Below the pieces are notes generated by a model. It saw nothing but the letters and a program-made list of their open reading frames with translations, had not been told where the DNA came from and made no database searches. 64,000 nt of DNA from positions 11,049 through 75,048 of the forward strand of contig CAKREB010000015.1 in NCBI GenBank assembly GCA_934317005.1. The letters run 5' to 3'. Positions 26,686 through 37,400 of this stretch are shown in pieces. Position numbers and translations under genes: made by a program. Position 1 is the stretch's first letter. Every line of letters begins with the position of its first letter. This DNA is from an uncultured Lachnospiraceae bacterium. Its GTDB lineage: Bacteria > Bacillota > Clostridia > Lachnospirales > Lachnospiraceae.

Positions 26686-26692
26686 TAGACAA
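26672..26692. promoter_or_regulatory. Candidate operator at pflB -35 box
   Basis: Perfect inverted repeat TTGTCTA-N7-TAGACAA centred on the -35 element. It would suit a dimeric repressor of fermentation genes. It shares TTGT/ACAA ends with Rex sites but the arms and spacing differ from the Rex consensus. Confidence 0.5.
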
Positions 26693-26815
26693 AAGTTGGA
26701 AAAAGCGTCAAATAATACGACATTTTTTCTCATTTCATTTATTCAACATTTTTTCTCATTTCACACGCAGCCGCCAAAGCAAAACTGCCTGTATATAGCT
26801 TAATTACTGCTAAGA

Positions 26816-27235
26816 TCAATCCTTTAAAGGAATTCCATTTCCATCCTCGGTAATATTTCCTGCAAGGATCATGATACCCTCTACGAGCCCCCAGATCTCC
26901 ATAGCAATCGATGCAATACCACAAGTTAAGATTCCTCCGATCAGAGAAACTAACAACTGTACTAAAGCACGATTTGTCTTGCCAAGATAGAAGTTATGAA
27001 TACCAAGACCTCCTAAAAAGATTCCAAGCAGACCTGCGGCCATCTTTGACTTCTGATTTGCCGGTGATACAGGCTGTGCCAAAAAGACACCACAATTTGT
27101 ACAGGCAGATGCACCCGGCATCGTTGGCTGACCACAATTTGGGCAATAGCTTGTTCCTGTACCTGCTGATACACCACACTTTACACAAATTGCAGCATTG
27201 TCTGCAATTTCATTTCCACAATTTCTACAAAACAT
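26816..27235 (-). CDS. Zinc-ribbon TM2-domain membrane protein
   Basis: 139 aa. Two N-terminal zinc ribbons (MFCRNCGNE ... CVKCG and YCPNCGQP ... CTNCG) followed by a TM2 domain with two hydrophobic helices and the signature GLGIHNFYLGKTNRAL. The function of TM2 proteins in bacteria is not settled. The frame extends 10 codons further, but the ATG at 27235 has GGAGGGTG upstream. Next to feoB (91 bp) but no firm link. Confidence 0.88.
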   Translation of the reverse strand: MFCRNCGNEIADNAAICVKCGVSAGTGTSYCPNCGQPTMPGASACTNCGVFLAQPVSPANQKSKMAAGLLGIFLGGLGIHNFYLGKTNRALVQLLVSLIGGILTCGIASIAMEIWGLVEGIMILAGNITEDGNGIPLKD

Positions 27236-27325
27236 TTTTTTCACCCTCCAAACGTAAAAATTCACTATTATTATAACAAAGTTCTGATTCTAATGCAATC
27301 ATTACTCAAAAAATAGCTGTCATTC

Positions 27326-29662
27326 TTAGAAAATCCCACCGATCAGATGTGTTATAAACGCTGCAATCCATGCGATCACACACTGCCATACAACAATTCC
27401 CGCTGCCCACTTTTTGCCAAGCTCCCGGTTGATTGCTGCAATAGCTGCGATACATGGCGTATATAACAGACTAAACACCAGCAGGGAAGCTGCCGCCACC
27501 GGTGACAAAAGCTCCTGTAAGGAACGATGAAACAACACCTCTAACGTAGAGATTACGCTCTCCTTTGCCATCACTCCACTGATCAGTGAAGTACAGATAC
27601 GCCAATCTCCTAATCCCAAAGGAGCAAACAAAGGGACCAAAAGTCCGGCTATTCCGGCAAGCATACTATCCTGCGAATCCTTTACCAGATTAAAATGAAT
27701 ATCAAAGCTTTGCAGTATCCAGATACAGATAGTGGCCAGAAAGATAACGGTAAATGCTTTCTGTAAAAAATCCTTTGCCTTTTCCCACAACAGCTGTACT
27801 ACATTTTTTGCCTTTGGCAGACGATAGTTTGGAAGTTCCATTACAAATGGAACAGCCTCTCCCTGAAACAAAGTTTTCCGATAAATGATTGCTACCGTAA
27901 TTCCCACTATGATTCCTAAGAAATAAAGTGCTGCCATTACAAGACCTCCCTGTTTCGGGAAAAAGGCACTCACAAAAAAGGCATAGATTGGCAGCTTTGC
28001 CGAACAGCTCATAAACGGTGTCAGAAGAATCGTCATCTTACGGTCACGTTCACTCGGAAGCGTACGTGTTGACATCACTGCTGGCACAGTACACCCAAAG
28101 CCGATCAGCATCGGAACAATACTTCGCCCGGAAAGTCCGATCTTTCGCAACAGTTTATCCATAAAGAAGGCAACTCTCGCAATATAACCACTGTCTTCCA
28201 TCAAAGATAAAAAGAAAAACAACGTTACGATAATAGGCAAAAAGCTTAAAACACTTCCCACGCCTGCAAAAATACCATCTATGATCAGCCCATGCAGTAC
28301 CGTGTTGACATGCAGGGAACGAAGCAACGCATCCACTGCATCCGTTGCCTCCTGTATCCCCCATTCAAAAAGTGTCTGAAGCCATGCTCCTATCACATTA
28401 AAGGTCAGATAAAACACCGCTACCATAATTCCAACAAAGCATGGAATCGCCGTATATTTTCCTGTTAAGATCTGATCAAGCTTCTGGCTGCGAACCTGTT
28501 CTTTGCTCTCTTTTGGTTTTACTACATTCTTTTCACAGACCTTTTCAATAAAATCAAAACGCATATCCGCAATCGCCGCATTCCGGTCAAGTCCACGCTC
28601 TTTTTCCATCTGTAAGATCAAATGCTCTATCGTTTCCTTTTCATTTTGATCCAGTGCAAGCTTCTGTAAGATAATATGATCTCCTTCAATTAATTTTGAA
28701 GCCGCAAAGCGAATCGGAATCCCCGCCTGCAAAGCATGATCCTCTATCAGATGGGCAATCGCATGGATACAGCGATGCACGGCACCACCATAATCATTCT
28801 CCCCACAAAAATCCTGTCTGCCCGGCTTTTCCTGATATTTTGCAATATGTACGGCATGACGGATCAATTCATCCACACCTTCGTTCTTTGCCGCAGAGAT
28901 TGGCACTACCGGTACTCCAAGCATTGCTTCCACACCATTGACATCGATTGAACCGGAATTTCCTGTCATCTCGTCCATCATATTAAGTGCGATCACCATC
29001 GGAATATTCATCTCCAAAAGCTGCATTGTCAGATAAAGATTTCTCTCCATATTCGTTGCGTCCACAATATTAATGATTGCCTTTGGACTCTCATCTAAGA
29101 CAAAGTTTCTGGATACGATTTCCTCACTGGTATATGGTGACATCGAATAGATTCCCGGCAGATCCGTCACAACCGTATTGGGAAAGCCTTTGATCGGGCC
29201 ATCCTTTCTGTCTACCGTAACTCCCGGAAAATTACCAATATGCTGATTAGAACCAGTCAGCTGATTAAATAAGGTCGTCTTTCCGCAATTTTGATTTCCA
29301 ACCAGTGCAAATGTAAGAGTTTCCTTTTCCGGAAGAGGATTTCCTTCACCTTTTACATGATATTTTCCCTCTTCTCCTAACCCCGGATGGACTGACTGAT
29401 TGATATTTTCAGTTCCCTCATGGGCACGGGTTCTGGAATTAATCTGCTCAATCTCAATCTGCGCCGCATCTTCCAGTCGCAGTGTCAGCTCATATCCGTG
29501 AATCTGAATCTCCATCGGATCTCCCATCGGCGCAAACTTGATCAATGTTACCTCTGCCTTTGGAATCACACCCATATCCAAAAAATGCTGTCTGAGTGCT
29601 CCATCACCACCTACCGCTTTTATCACTGCACTTTTTCCAACTTCCAGTTCCTTTAATGTCAT
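27326..29662 (-). CDS. feoB: Ferrous iron transporter FeoB with fused FeoA domain
   Basis: 778 aa. Residues about 1-75 are a FeoA (SH3-like) domain (MTLKELEVGKSAVI ... GDPMEIQIHGYELTLR). After a linker comes the G domain: G1 GNQNCGKTTLFNQL, G2 PGVTV, G3 DLPGIYSMSPYTSEE, G4 NMMDE. The C-terminal membrane part has two Gate regions and about eight helices (LIGFGCTVPAVMSTRTL; LLYTPCIAAIAAI). It imports Fe2+. The second ATG (29662) was chosen because GGAGG lies just before it. An inverted repeat 26 bp upstream could be an iron-responsive operator. Confidence 0.95.
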   Translation of the reverse strand: MTLKELEVGKSAVIKAVGGDGALRQHFLDMGVIPKAEVTLIKFAPMGDPMEIQIHGYELTLRLEDAAQIEIEQINSRTRAHEGTENINQSVHPGLGEEGKYHVKGEGNPLPEKETLTFALVGNQNCGKTTLFNQLTGSNQHIGNFPGVTVDRKDGPIKGFPNTVVTDLPGIYSMSPYTSEEIVSRNFVLDESPKAIINIVDATNMERNLYLTMQLLEMNIPMVIALNMMDEMTGNSGSIDVNGVEAMLGVPVVPISAAKNEGVDELIRHAVHIAKYQEKPGRQDFCGENDYGGAVHRCIHAIAHLIEDHALQAGIPIRFAASKLIEGDHIILQKLALDQNEKETIEHLILQMEKERGLDRNAAIADMRFDFIEKVCEKNVVKPKESKEQVRSQKLDQILTGKYTAIPCFVGIMVAVFYLTFNVIGAWLQTLFEWGIQEATDAVDALLRSLHVNTVLHGLIIDGIFAGVGSVLSFLPIIVTLFFFLSLMEDSGYIARVAFFMDKLLRKIGLSGRSIVPMLIGFGCTVPAVMSTRTLPSERDRKMTILLTPFMSCSAKLPIYAFFVSAFFPKQGGLVMAALYFLGIIVGITVAIIYRKTLFQGEAVPFVMELPNYRLPKAKNVVQLLWEKAKDFLQKAFTVIFLATICIWILQSFDIHFNLVKDSQDSMLAGIAGLLVPLFAPLGLGDWRICTSLISGVMAKESVISTLEVLFHRSLQELLSPVAAASLLVFSLLYTPCIAAIAAINRELGKKWAAGIVVWQCVIAWIAAFITHLIGGIF

Positions 29663-29687
29663 TTCTTCCTCCTGCATAGCCGCTTTC

Positions 29688-29712
29688 CTTATTGATACTT
29701 TTTCTCAATAAG
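29688..29712. promoter_or_regulatory. Inverted repeat upstream of feoB
   Basis: Perfect CTTATTGA-N9-TCAATAAG. Candidate operator for an iron regulator (Fur or DtxR family), but it does not match their usual consensus closely. Confidence 0.4.
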
Positions 29713-29772
29713 AATAATCTTACCACTCTCTATGCATTCAGGCAACACCATATTGGAACAGAATCTTCGTAA

Positions 29773-30042
29773 TCAGTATGCAATGTGAAAACTTCTTTCA
29801 TCTTCCTCCACTGGAAGATTTTTTTGATCCATATCCGTGATTTCAATATAAGAATCCCTTGCTAAGCTCTGAAGCATACGATCGATCAGTCCTTCTGAAC
29901 CTTGTATCTCCATCAGAACTGTCCCATCGTACTCATTACGCACCCAGCCTGTCAGATGCAATGCCTCCGCTGCATGGCGGGCACGATACCGAAAACCCAC
30001 TCCCTGTACTCTCCCATAAAATGTAATCCTTTTTCTAATCAT
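29773..30042 (-). CDS. acyP: Acylphosphatase
   Basis: 89 aa, standard length. Signature GRVQGVGFRYRA with the catalytic Arg, and GWVRNEYDGTV with the catalytic Asn. Hydrolyses acyl phosphates such as acetyl phosphate. Starts at MIRKR (30042), preceded by GGAG at 7 nt; the longer frame has no site. It follows ackA directly on the same strand, whose product also handles acetyl phosphate, although a terminator lies between them. Confidence 0.95.
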   Translation of the reverse strand: MIRKRITFYGRVQGVGFRYRARHAAEALHLTGWVRNEYDGTVLMEIQGSEGLIDRMLQSLARDSYIEITDMDQKNLPVEEDERSFHIAY

Positions 30043-30083
30043 TTTATTCTCCATTTCTATTCTGCAAAAAATTACACTAAAGT

Positions 30084-30129
30084 AAAAAGCTGTATGTCCG
30101 GAAGCCAATTTATTCCTATGACATACAGC
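30084..30129 (-). terminator. Terminator after ackA
   Basis: Perfect 10-bp stem GCTGTATGTC / GACATACAGC with a 21-nt loop, followed on the minus strand by TTTTTAC; 55 bp past the ackA stop. Confidence 0.85.
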
Positions 30130-30184
30130 CTTTGTTATCGTTCCTGCATCCAATGCTGTACAGAAACTTTCTATTGCTTAAAAA

Positions 30185-31369
30185 TTAAACCAAACGTGCT
30201 GTTTCACGTGCAATGGCAAGCTCTTCATTGGTTGGAACAACCCAGACCGGAACCTTGCTCTCCGGCTTTGTAAGAAGTGCCTCCACACCACGTTCCTTGT
30301 TTGCTTCAAGGTCAGGTACAACACCGATTGCTTCCAATCCCTTTAAGATTGCTTCTCTCATTTCCAGATTGTTCTCTCCGGCACCTGCTGTCAAAGCAAT
30401 CGCATCTGCACCGCCCAAAGCAACATAATAAGCACCAATGTACTTTAAGACGCGGTAGATAACAACATCCAATGTATTTTTAGCATCTTCATTGCCATTG
30501 TTCATGGCATCAACTAAGTCGCGGTAATCATTGGAAATTCCGGATAAACCGAGTGCACCGGACTTTTTATTTAAAATAGTAGTAACCTCACTAACTGTAA
30601 GATTTTCTTTTGCACAAATATATTCGATGATTGCCGGATCAATGTCACCGGAACGTGTTCCCATAACGAGTCCCTCTAACGGTGTCATTCCCATGCTGGT
30701 ATCAATACTCTTACCATTTTTAATTGCAGAAATACTTGCACCGCTGCCGATATGGCATACGATCATCTTGGAATTGTTAATATCAAGACCTGCTAACTCG
30801 GCAAGACGCTTTGATACAAAGCTGTGGCTTGTTCCGTGAAATCCATAACGACGCACACCGTACTTTTCATAATATTCCTTTGGAAGACCATATAAATATG
30901 CTTTCTTTGGCATAGTCTGATGAAAAGCGGTATCAAATACAGCTACATTTGGAACGTTCGGCATAACTTCCTGACAGGCACGTACACCTAACAGATTTGC
31001 CGGATTATGTAATGGTGCAAGATCATTACATGTTTCAATCTCTTTGATCACATCCTCTGTGATCACTACAGAAGAGGAGAACTTCTCACCGCCATGCACC
31101 AGACGATGACCTACTGCATTAATCTCCTGCAATGATTTTAACACACCAATCTTCGCATCTAATAAAAGATCTAATACTTTTTTAATGGCAATTTCATGAT
31201 CGGGAAGTGCAATCTCTTCCTGATACTTTTCACCATGTGCTTTATAGGTAACACTTCCATCTAAACCAATTCGTTCACAAAGACCAGATGCACTTACTTC
31301 CTCTGTCTGAGAATCGATCAGCTGAAACTTTAATGATGAACTGCCACAGTTAACGACTAATATTTTCAT
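30185..31369 (-). CDS. ackA: Acetate kinase
   Basis: 394 aa. Makes ATP and acetate from acetyl phosphate. N-terminal MKILVVNCGSSSLKFQL, VGHRLVHGGEKF, DTAFHQTMP, GFHGTSH, GMTPLEGLVMGTRSGDIDP and C-terminal TNEELAIARET. The start at 31369 has AGAGG upstream; the longer frame is spurious. Phosphotransacetylase is not in the window. Divergent from tmcAL, whose product also uses acetate. Confidence 0.98.
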   Translation of the reverse strand: MKILVVNCGSSSLKFQLIDSQTEEVSASGLCERIGLDGSVTYKAHGEKYQEEIALPDHEIAIKKVLDLLLDAKIGVLKSLQEINAVGHRLVHGGEKFSSSVVITEDVIKEIETCNDLAPLHNPANLLGVRACQEVMPNVPNVAVFDTAFHQTMPKKAYLYGLPKEYYEKYGVRRYGFHGTSHSFVSKRLAELAGLDINNSKMIVCHIGSGASISAIKNGKSIDTSMGMTPLEGLVMGTRSGDIDPAIIEYICAKENLTVSEVTTILNKKSGALGLSGISNDYRDLVDAMNNGNEDAKNTLDVVIYRVLKYIGAYYVALGGADAIALTAGAGENNLEMREAILKGLEAIGVVPDLEANKERGVEALLTKPESKVPVWVVPTNEELAIARETARLV

Positions 31370-31470
31370 GATCCAACCTCTTTCCGCCCATCGGGCATTT
31401 AATCCATATCGTAATCTCTGTCGAAATAACTCCAAAAAGTTATTAGGGCATATCAACACATACATTTCAA

Positions 31471-31499
31471 AGTATACTTGATTCCATTTTTTTTGTCTA
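31471..31499 (-). promoter_or_regulatory. Promoter of ackA
   Basis: Minus-strand TAGACA (31494-31499), 17-bp spacer containing an A7 tract, TATACT (31471-31476). The tmcAL promoter in the same 203-bp divergent region is less clear; a TATACT at 31531-31536 lacks a good -35. Confidence 0.7.
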
Positions 31500-31572
31500 G
31501 TAGAATGTAATAGGAAAACGTGAAAAGTATTATACTTATCTTACACATTCTAATTTAGGAGGAGCCTTTACC

Positions 31573-32844
31573 ATGCATACTGTTGGAATCATCGCAGAAT
31601 ATAACCCTTTTCATAATGGACATCGTTATCAGATAGAACAGATCCGTAAGCAAACTAGCGCACAAAATATCGTTATCGTTATGAGTGGGGACTATGTCCA
31701 GCGTGGAACTCCCGCCTGGACCGATAAATATCTGCGCACACAGATGGCTCTTTCCTGTGGTGCCGACATGATCTTTGAACTTCCCGTGTGCTTTTCCTGC
31801 GCCAGCGCAGAACACTTTGCTCTGGCCGGAGTTTCCATTCTGACTTTACTTGGATTTGTCGATGGAATCTGCTTTGGCTGTGAATCCGGTGACATCACAC
31901 TGTTACAAAAAATAGCTTCTTTTCTTGCAAAGCCGCCAAAGGATTTTGAACAAAAGATTGCATCACTTACTACACAGGGATATTCTTATCCGGCTGCCCG
32001 CCAGATGGCTTTGCAAAGTTTTTTTCCTGAAGAATGCAACAAAGATCACACACTGCTTTCTTCTCCGAACAATATCCTTGCCATCGAGTACTTAAAGGCA
32101 CTTACTCTGCTTGACAGTCCACTTACTCCTATCGCCATCAGACGAAATGACAACGGCTATCATGCAAACAAGCTGACAGGCTTTTATTCTTCTGCCTCCT
32201 CTATCCGGAAAGAATGTCATGTAAAGCCGCAGAATTTTCTTTCTGCCATTCAGGGCACTGTCCCATTTTCGGTACACAACCTTTTACTTGAAAACGCTGA
32301 CCGCTATCCGGTAACAGAGGATGATTTTTCTACCCTCCTTTATTATCGCCTATGCCAGTTATCACAAAAAGATCTTGCCATCTCAGATATGACCGAAGAG
32401 ATTTTTAACCGTATCCAAAATCAACTGACACAGTACACCACTTTTTCTGATTTCATCCTGCATATAAAAACAAAGCAATACACATATAGCCGTATCAGCC
32501 GTGTATTGCTTCATTGTCTTCTAAATATGGAACAGACAGACATCTCTAAAGACCGTCCATCTGCCTTATATGCCAGACTGCTCGGCTTTTCCAAAGAAAA
32601 AAGCTCTCTGTTGCGCCAAAAAAGCGGTATTCCAATTATCACCAAGCCTGCGGATGGCGTGACACAGATTCAATCCTTTTATCACGACAATCCTGCTCTC
32701 TCCCAGTATGCCGTTAAAATGTATAAGCAGGATCTTTTTGCTTCTGATCTATACCGCCAGATACAGATTGCAAAGCACCATTGTGATCGTCCTTTGGAAT
32801 ATCACTGCCATCCCATTGTACAGGATGCCCACAAACCACACTAA
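31573..32844 (+). CDS. tmcAL: tRNA(Met) cytidine acetate ligase
   Basis: 423 aa, YlbM family. Nucleotidyltransferase fold with GIIAEYNPFHNGHRYQIEQ (HxGH-like motif) and VMSGDYVQRGTPAWTDK, then ADMIFELPV and SPNNILAIEYLKAL. Family knowledge: forms acetyl-AMP from acetate and ATP and acetylates the wobble cytidine of elongator tRNA(Met). TTAGGAGGA precedes the ATG. Divergent from ackA; in clostridia this gene is often beside pta-ackA. Confidence 0.94.
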   Translation: MHTVGIIAEYNPFHNGHRYQIEQIRKQTSAQNIVIVMSGDYVQRGTPAWTDKYLRTQMALSCGADMIFELPVCFSCASAEHFALAGVSILTLLGFVDGICFGCESGDITLLQKIASFLAKPPKDFEQKIASLTTQGYSYPAARQMALQSFFPEECNKDHTLLSSPNNILAIEYLKALTLLDSPLTPIAIRRNDNGYHANKLTGFYSSASSIRKECHVKPQNFLSAIQGTVPFSVHNLLLENADRYPVTEDDFSTLLYYRLCQLSQKDLAISDMTEEIFNRIQNQLTQYTTFSDFILHIKTKQYTYSRISRVLLHCLLNMEQTDISKDRPSALYARLLGFSKEKSSLLRQKSGIPIITKPADGVTQIQSFYHDNPALSQYAVKMYKQDLFASDLYRQIQIAKHHCDRPLEYHCHPIVQDAHKPH

Positions 32845-32901
32845 AGTATCAAAATAACACACTATATCTGCTTTGACAGTTAATACAGATAAGAGGAACC
32901 A

Positions 32902-34224
32902 TTACTTCTGAAAAACAAATGCCTTAATATCCACCAGAGGCCTGTTATCCCAATTTCGCTGTGCCCAAGTCATATATCGCTTTGGCACCCTCAAAAAGAT
33001 AGCATGTCTTCCGCTAAGTGAAGCAACCTTTCCGGATGCAATATGATCCTGATGGGAAAATGTCACTTCTCCAATCTTATTTTCTTCTGATACGGCATCT
33101 GCAAACACTTCTATCGTACCACTGCATCCACGGGAAATAAGCTGCACGGTAAACGTCAGATCTGTATTGTCATTATCCTCGCCAAACTCAAAATATTTCC
33201 ATCCCATGACACAGCCATCTGTAATCTGCATTAATACCCGTTCAAAGCAGTTGATCTCCGTTAGGAAGCATCCACCCTTTAACACGCAGGCAGAGTCTGC
33301 TCTGGTAATCTGGTATGGATTCAATGCTTCCTCAAATCCCAAAGAAGTCATCTCTACCTGTGGAATTGTCCCATCCGGCAATATGGTAATCCTCTCAACA
33401 CAGCCTTGCCTTGACATGATGGTTCCGTTTGTCATCCTATGATAGAAAATATACCACTGTCCCTTGATACAGCAAATAGAGCCGTGATCGTTTCCTCCGG
33501 GATAATCAATCGAATTGTCAATGATCGTTCCACGGTAGGTAAACGGCCCGGTTGGCGAATCACTGGTTGCATAATCTAACCTGCTGCCAATTGCAGGAGA
33601 ATATATCATATAATATGTATTTCCTATCTTTCTAGGCGAACAAGCCTCAAAAAATCCTTTCTCACCTTCTGCCTGTGCCGGCAAAAAGTTTTCCTGATAA
33701 CTTCCATCGATAACCTCATACATATTCTGTGCATTCAGTTCCATCAAAAAGGACTTGTTAAACCCTCCATACAAATATACTCTTCCGTCATCATCTACAA
33801 GCACCCCCGGATCAATAAATGTTCCCTTATCTGTATGCTCCGGTATCTGATAAACATACTTGGATAACAGAGTAAAAGGCCCCTCCGGTCGGTCACTAAC
33901 TGCTACGCAGCCCATATCATCTACGATATATGCATACAGATAGTATTTTCCATCCTTTTCTACTACATCCGGCGCATACAGTTCTCTCTGTGTCCAGTCT
34001 ACATCTGACGGATGCTCTCCATATGCTCTTGTTCTAAAAATATCTCCGTGGCATACCCAATGATTCAGATCATCCACAGAAGCTGACCATACCTTCAATC
34101 TATAATCACAAAATTCATCTGAATCTACACGATCATGTGAGCCATACACATAGACTCTGTCCCCAAACACTCTTGGCTCCCCATCCGGAATATATTCCCA
34201 GGATGGTAAATATGGATTTGCCAT
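32902..34224 (-). CDS. Glycoside hydrolase family 43 protein (intracellular)
   Basis: 440 aa without signal peptide, so likely cytoplasmic. Five-bladed propeller region with WEYIPDGEPRVFGDRVYVYGSHD (catalytic base region), FIDPGVLVDDDGRVYLYGG and FFEACSPRKIGNTYYMIYS (general acid region). The C-terminal 110 residues resemble a CBM6-like sandwich (GTIEVFADAVSEENKIGEV). Probable beta-xylosidase or alpha-L-arabinofuranosidase on imported oligosaccharides; the substrate cannot be read from sequence. MANPYLPSWEY at 34224 has GAGGAGG upstream. It shares family with the secreted GH43 at 50046. Confidence 0.9.
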   Translation of the reverse strand: MANPYLPSWEYIPDGEPRVFGDRVYVYGSHDRVDSDEFCDYRLKVWSASVDDLNHWVCHGDIFRTRAYGEHPSDVDWTQRELYAPDVVEKDGKYYLYAYIVDDMGCVAVSDRPEGPFTLLSKYVYQIPEHTDKGTFIDPGVLVDDDGRVYLYGGFNKSFLMELNAQNMYEVIDGSYQENFLPAQAEGEKGFFEACSPRKIGNTYYMIYSPAIGSRLDYATSDSPTGPFTYRGTIIDNSIDYPGGNDHGSICCIKGQWYIFYHRMTNGTIMSRQGCVERITILPDGTIPQVEMTSLGFEEALNPYQITRADSACVLKGGCFLTEINCFERVLMQITDGCVMGWKYFEFGEDNDNTDLTFTVQLISRGCSGTIEVFADAVSEENKIGEVTFSHQDHIASGKVASLSGRHAIFLRVPKRYMTWAQRNWDNRPLVDIKAFVFQK

Positions 34225-34333
34225 AACTATTATCCTCCTCATCGCATCATTTTTCATTATAATTATCACTATTATAATAAAATATCTGTCACACAGATAG
34301 AATGATCCCGACAGAAATTAGCACAATACAGAC

Positions 34334-34371
34334 AAAGACTCCCTTTCGAAATACTTCAAAAGGGAGTCTTT
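34334..34371 (-). terminator. Terminator after PFOR gene
   Basis: Perfect 13-bp stem AAAGACTCCCTTT / AAAGGGAGTCTTT, 12-nt loop; the T run of the right arm reads on both strands. It lies about 90 bp past the PFOR stop. The rest of 34225-34462 holds only the upstream region of the GH43 gene. Confidence 0.85.
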
Positions 34372-34462
34372 ATTTTCTTACAGAGAAGTGACATCACCAA
34401 AGAAAAATCTTTCTTACAGCTATATCACTTCACCTGTTCTGTTAATCAATCCGTTATTTCAA

Positions 34463-37400
34463 TTATTTATATAATTCAACTAACTTCTGTAAGTGCTCGA
34501 AACGAGCCTTTGCAGCTTCCTCAGATTCCTTGAACAGCTTCTCAGCACGCTCTGGGAATGGCTTGATCAAACGTGTATAACGAGCTTCGTTGTTCAGGAA
34601 GTCCTGATATCCATCAAAGTCTGTCTGCTTCTCGGAAGCAAATGTAAATGGATTCTTTCCTTCTGCCTTAAGCTCTGGGTTGAATGAGAAGAGGTTCCAG
34701 TAACCAGCCTTAACAGCCTTCTTCATCTCATCCTGGCAGTGGTTCATACCACCCTTAGCAATTCCGTGAAGCTCACATGGAGCATAACCGATGATCAATG
34801 ATGGACCATTGTATGCTTCTGCCTCTGCAATAGCCTTAACAGCCTGTGCAGGGTTTGCACCAAGAGCGATCTGTGCTACATATACATAGCCATAGCTCAT
34901 AGCGATTTCAGAAAGACTCTTCTTGCCAACTTCCTTACCAGCTGCAGCGAACTGACAAACTTCACCGATGTTAGAAGCCTTAGATGCCTGTCCACCTGTA
35001 TTAGAATACATCTCTGTATCGAATACCATTACATTTACATTCTCGCCGGAAGCAAGTACATGGTCAAGACCACCGAAACCGATATCGTATGCCCAACCGT
35101 CACCACCGAAGATCCATACAGACTTCTTAGAAAGGTAATCTTTCTTAGCAAGAACTTCCTTAGACTTATCGCATCCGCACTTCTCAAGTTCAGCTACAAG
35201 AGCTTCTGTTGCAGGAGCGTTTGCCTTTGTATCGTCCTTTGTCTCTAAATATTTATCAATAGCAGCCTTTAATTCAGCTGAAGCCTTATCAGATGCACCG
35301 ATTTCTTTTACTAACTCGATTGCCTGATCACGAAGGTACTTCTGACCAACATACATACCTAAACCATGCTCAGCATTGTCTTCGAAGAGGGAGTTAGACC
35401 AAGCTGGTCCCTTCTTAGAATCCTTGTTTACTGTGTATGGAGATGTTGCTGCCGGGTTACCCCAGATAGAAGAACATCCTGTTGCATTGGAAATGTACAT
35501 CTGCTCACCGAACAACTGAGTTACAAGACGAGCATAAGATGTTTCTGCACAACCTGCACAGCTTCCTGAGAACTCAAGAAGTGGCTGATTGAACTGGCTT
35601 CCCTTAGGAGTGTTATCAGCAAATCCGCTGTCTTTCTTTCCAACATTAGCAACTAAGTAATCGAATACCGGCTGCTCTGCTGCCTGTGATTCCTGTGGAA
35701 CCATCTTGATTGCACCCTTTTCAGCTGCAGGACATACTGTGATACACTCACCACATCCCATACAGTCAAGAGGAGATACACTCATTGTAAATTTATATTC
35801 GCCAGCCTTAGGCTTTGTATCTGCTAACTTAATGTTAGAAGGTGCTGCCTTAACTTCATCCTCACTCAGTAAGAATGGACGGATTGTAGCATGTGAACAT
35901 ACGAATGCACAGTTGTTACACTGAACACAGCTTTCCGGATCCCAAACTGGAACTGTTACGGCTGTACCACGCTTCTCGTATGCAGATGCACCAGTTTCAA
36001 ACTGACCATCCGGATTCTCAACGAATGCAGATACAGGAAGGCTGTCACCATCCATCTTAGAGATTGGCTCAAGAAGATCTTTTACAAGCTTAACAACCTC
36101 AGGACGTCCCTGAATCTCTTTTGCAGGAGCGTCTGCTTCCGGATTAGACCATGATGCAGGTACTTCTACTTTATGTACTGCATCTACACCGGCATCAATT
36201 GCCTTGTAGTTCATTTCTACGACAGCGTCACCCTTCTTAGAGTAAGACTTCTTAGCAGCCTGCTTCATGTACTCAACAGCCTGATCGATAGGCATTACGT
36301 CTGCTAATTTGAAGAATGCTGACTGAAGGATTGTGTTTGTACGCTTACCCATACCAATTTCGATTGCTTTATCAATAGCGTTAATTGTATAAAGCTGGAT
36401 ATTGTTATCAGCGATATATTTCTTTGCTTCTGCGTTCAGATGCTTGTCTAACTCTTCATCTGACCACTGGCAGTTGATCATGAATACTCCGCCTGGCTTT
36501 ACATCCTGAACCATCTTCATGCCCTGGATTACATATGCCGGGTTATGACATGCAACGAAGTCAGCCTGATTAATGTAGTATGGACTCTTGATTGGGTTGT
36601 CACCAAAACGAAGATGTGAAATAGTAACACCACCGGTCTTCTTAGAATCATACTGGAAGTATGCCTGAATGTACTTATCTGTATGGTCACCGATGATCTT
36701 TGTAGAGTTCTTGTTAGCACCTACTGTACCATCACCACCAAGACCCCAGAACTTGCACTCTTTTGTACCAGGTGCAGATGTGATAGGAGCCGGCTTAACC
36801 TCTGGTAAGCTCAAGTTTGTAACATCATCAACGATACCTACTGTGAAGCGTGCCTTTGGAGCATCCTTCTCTAATTCTTTGTAGATAGCAAATGCTGATG
36901 AAGGAGGAGTATCCTTAGAACCAAGACCATAACGACCACCTGTAAGAATGATGTCATTTAATCCAGCTTCACGAAGTGTAGCTGCAACATCAAGGTATAA
37001 AGGATCGCCTAATGAACCAGGCTCTTTTGTACGGTCAAGAACTGCAACCTTCTTTGCTGTCTTAGGAAGAACCTTTAAGATAGCTTCTGAAGACCATGGA
37101 CGATATAAGCGAACCTTGATAAGACCAACCTTCTCGCCCTTAGCTGTAAGGTAATCAATAACCTCTTCAATAACGTCACAGAATGAACCCATTGCTACGA
37201 TAACACGGTCTGCATCAGGTGCACCATAGTAGTTGAACAGATCATAGTTTGTACCTAACTTCTCATTTACTTTCTTCATGTACTTCTCAACAACTGCCGG
37301 AAGTGCATCATATGCTTTGTTACAAGCCTCACGATGCTGGAAGAATACATCACCGTTCTCATGAGAACCACGAGCTGCCGGATGTTCCGGATTCAAAGCA

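Noticed and set aside
26672..26692. Canonical Rex box at pflB
   Set aside because: Ends are TTGT/ACAA but the inner bases and the 7-bp spacer do not fit the Rex consensus.
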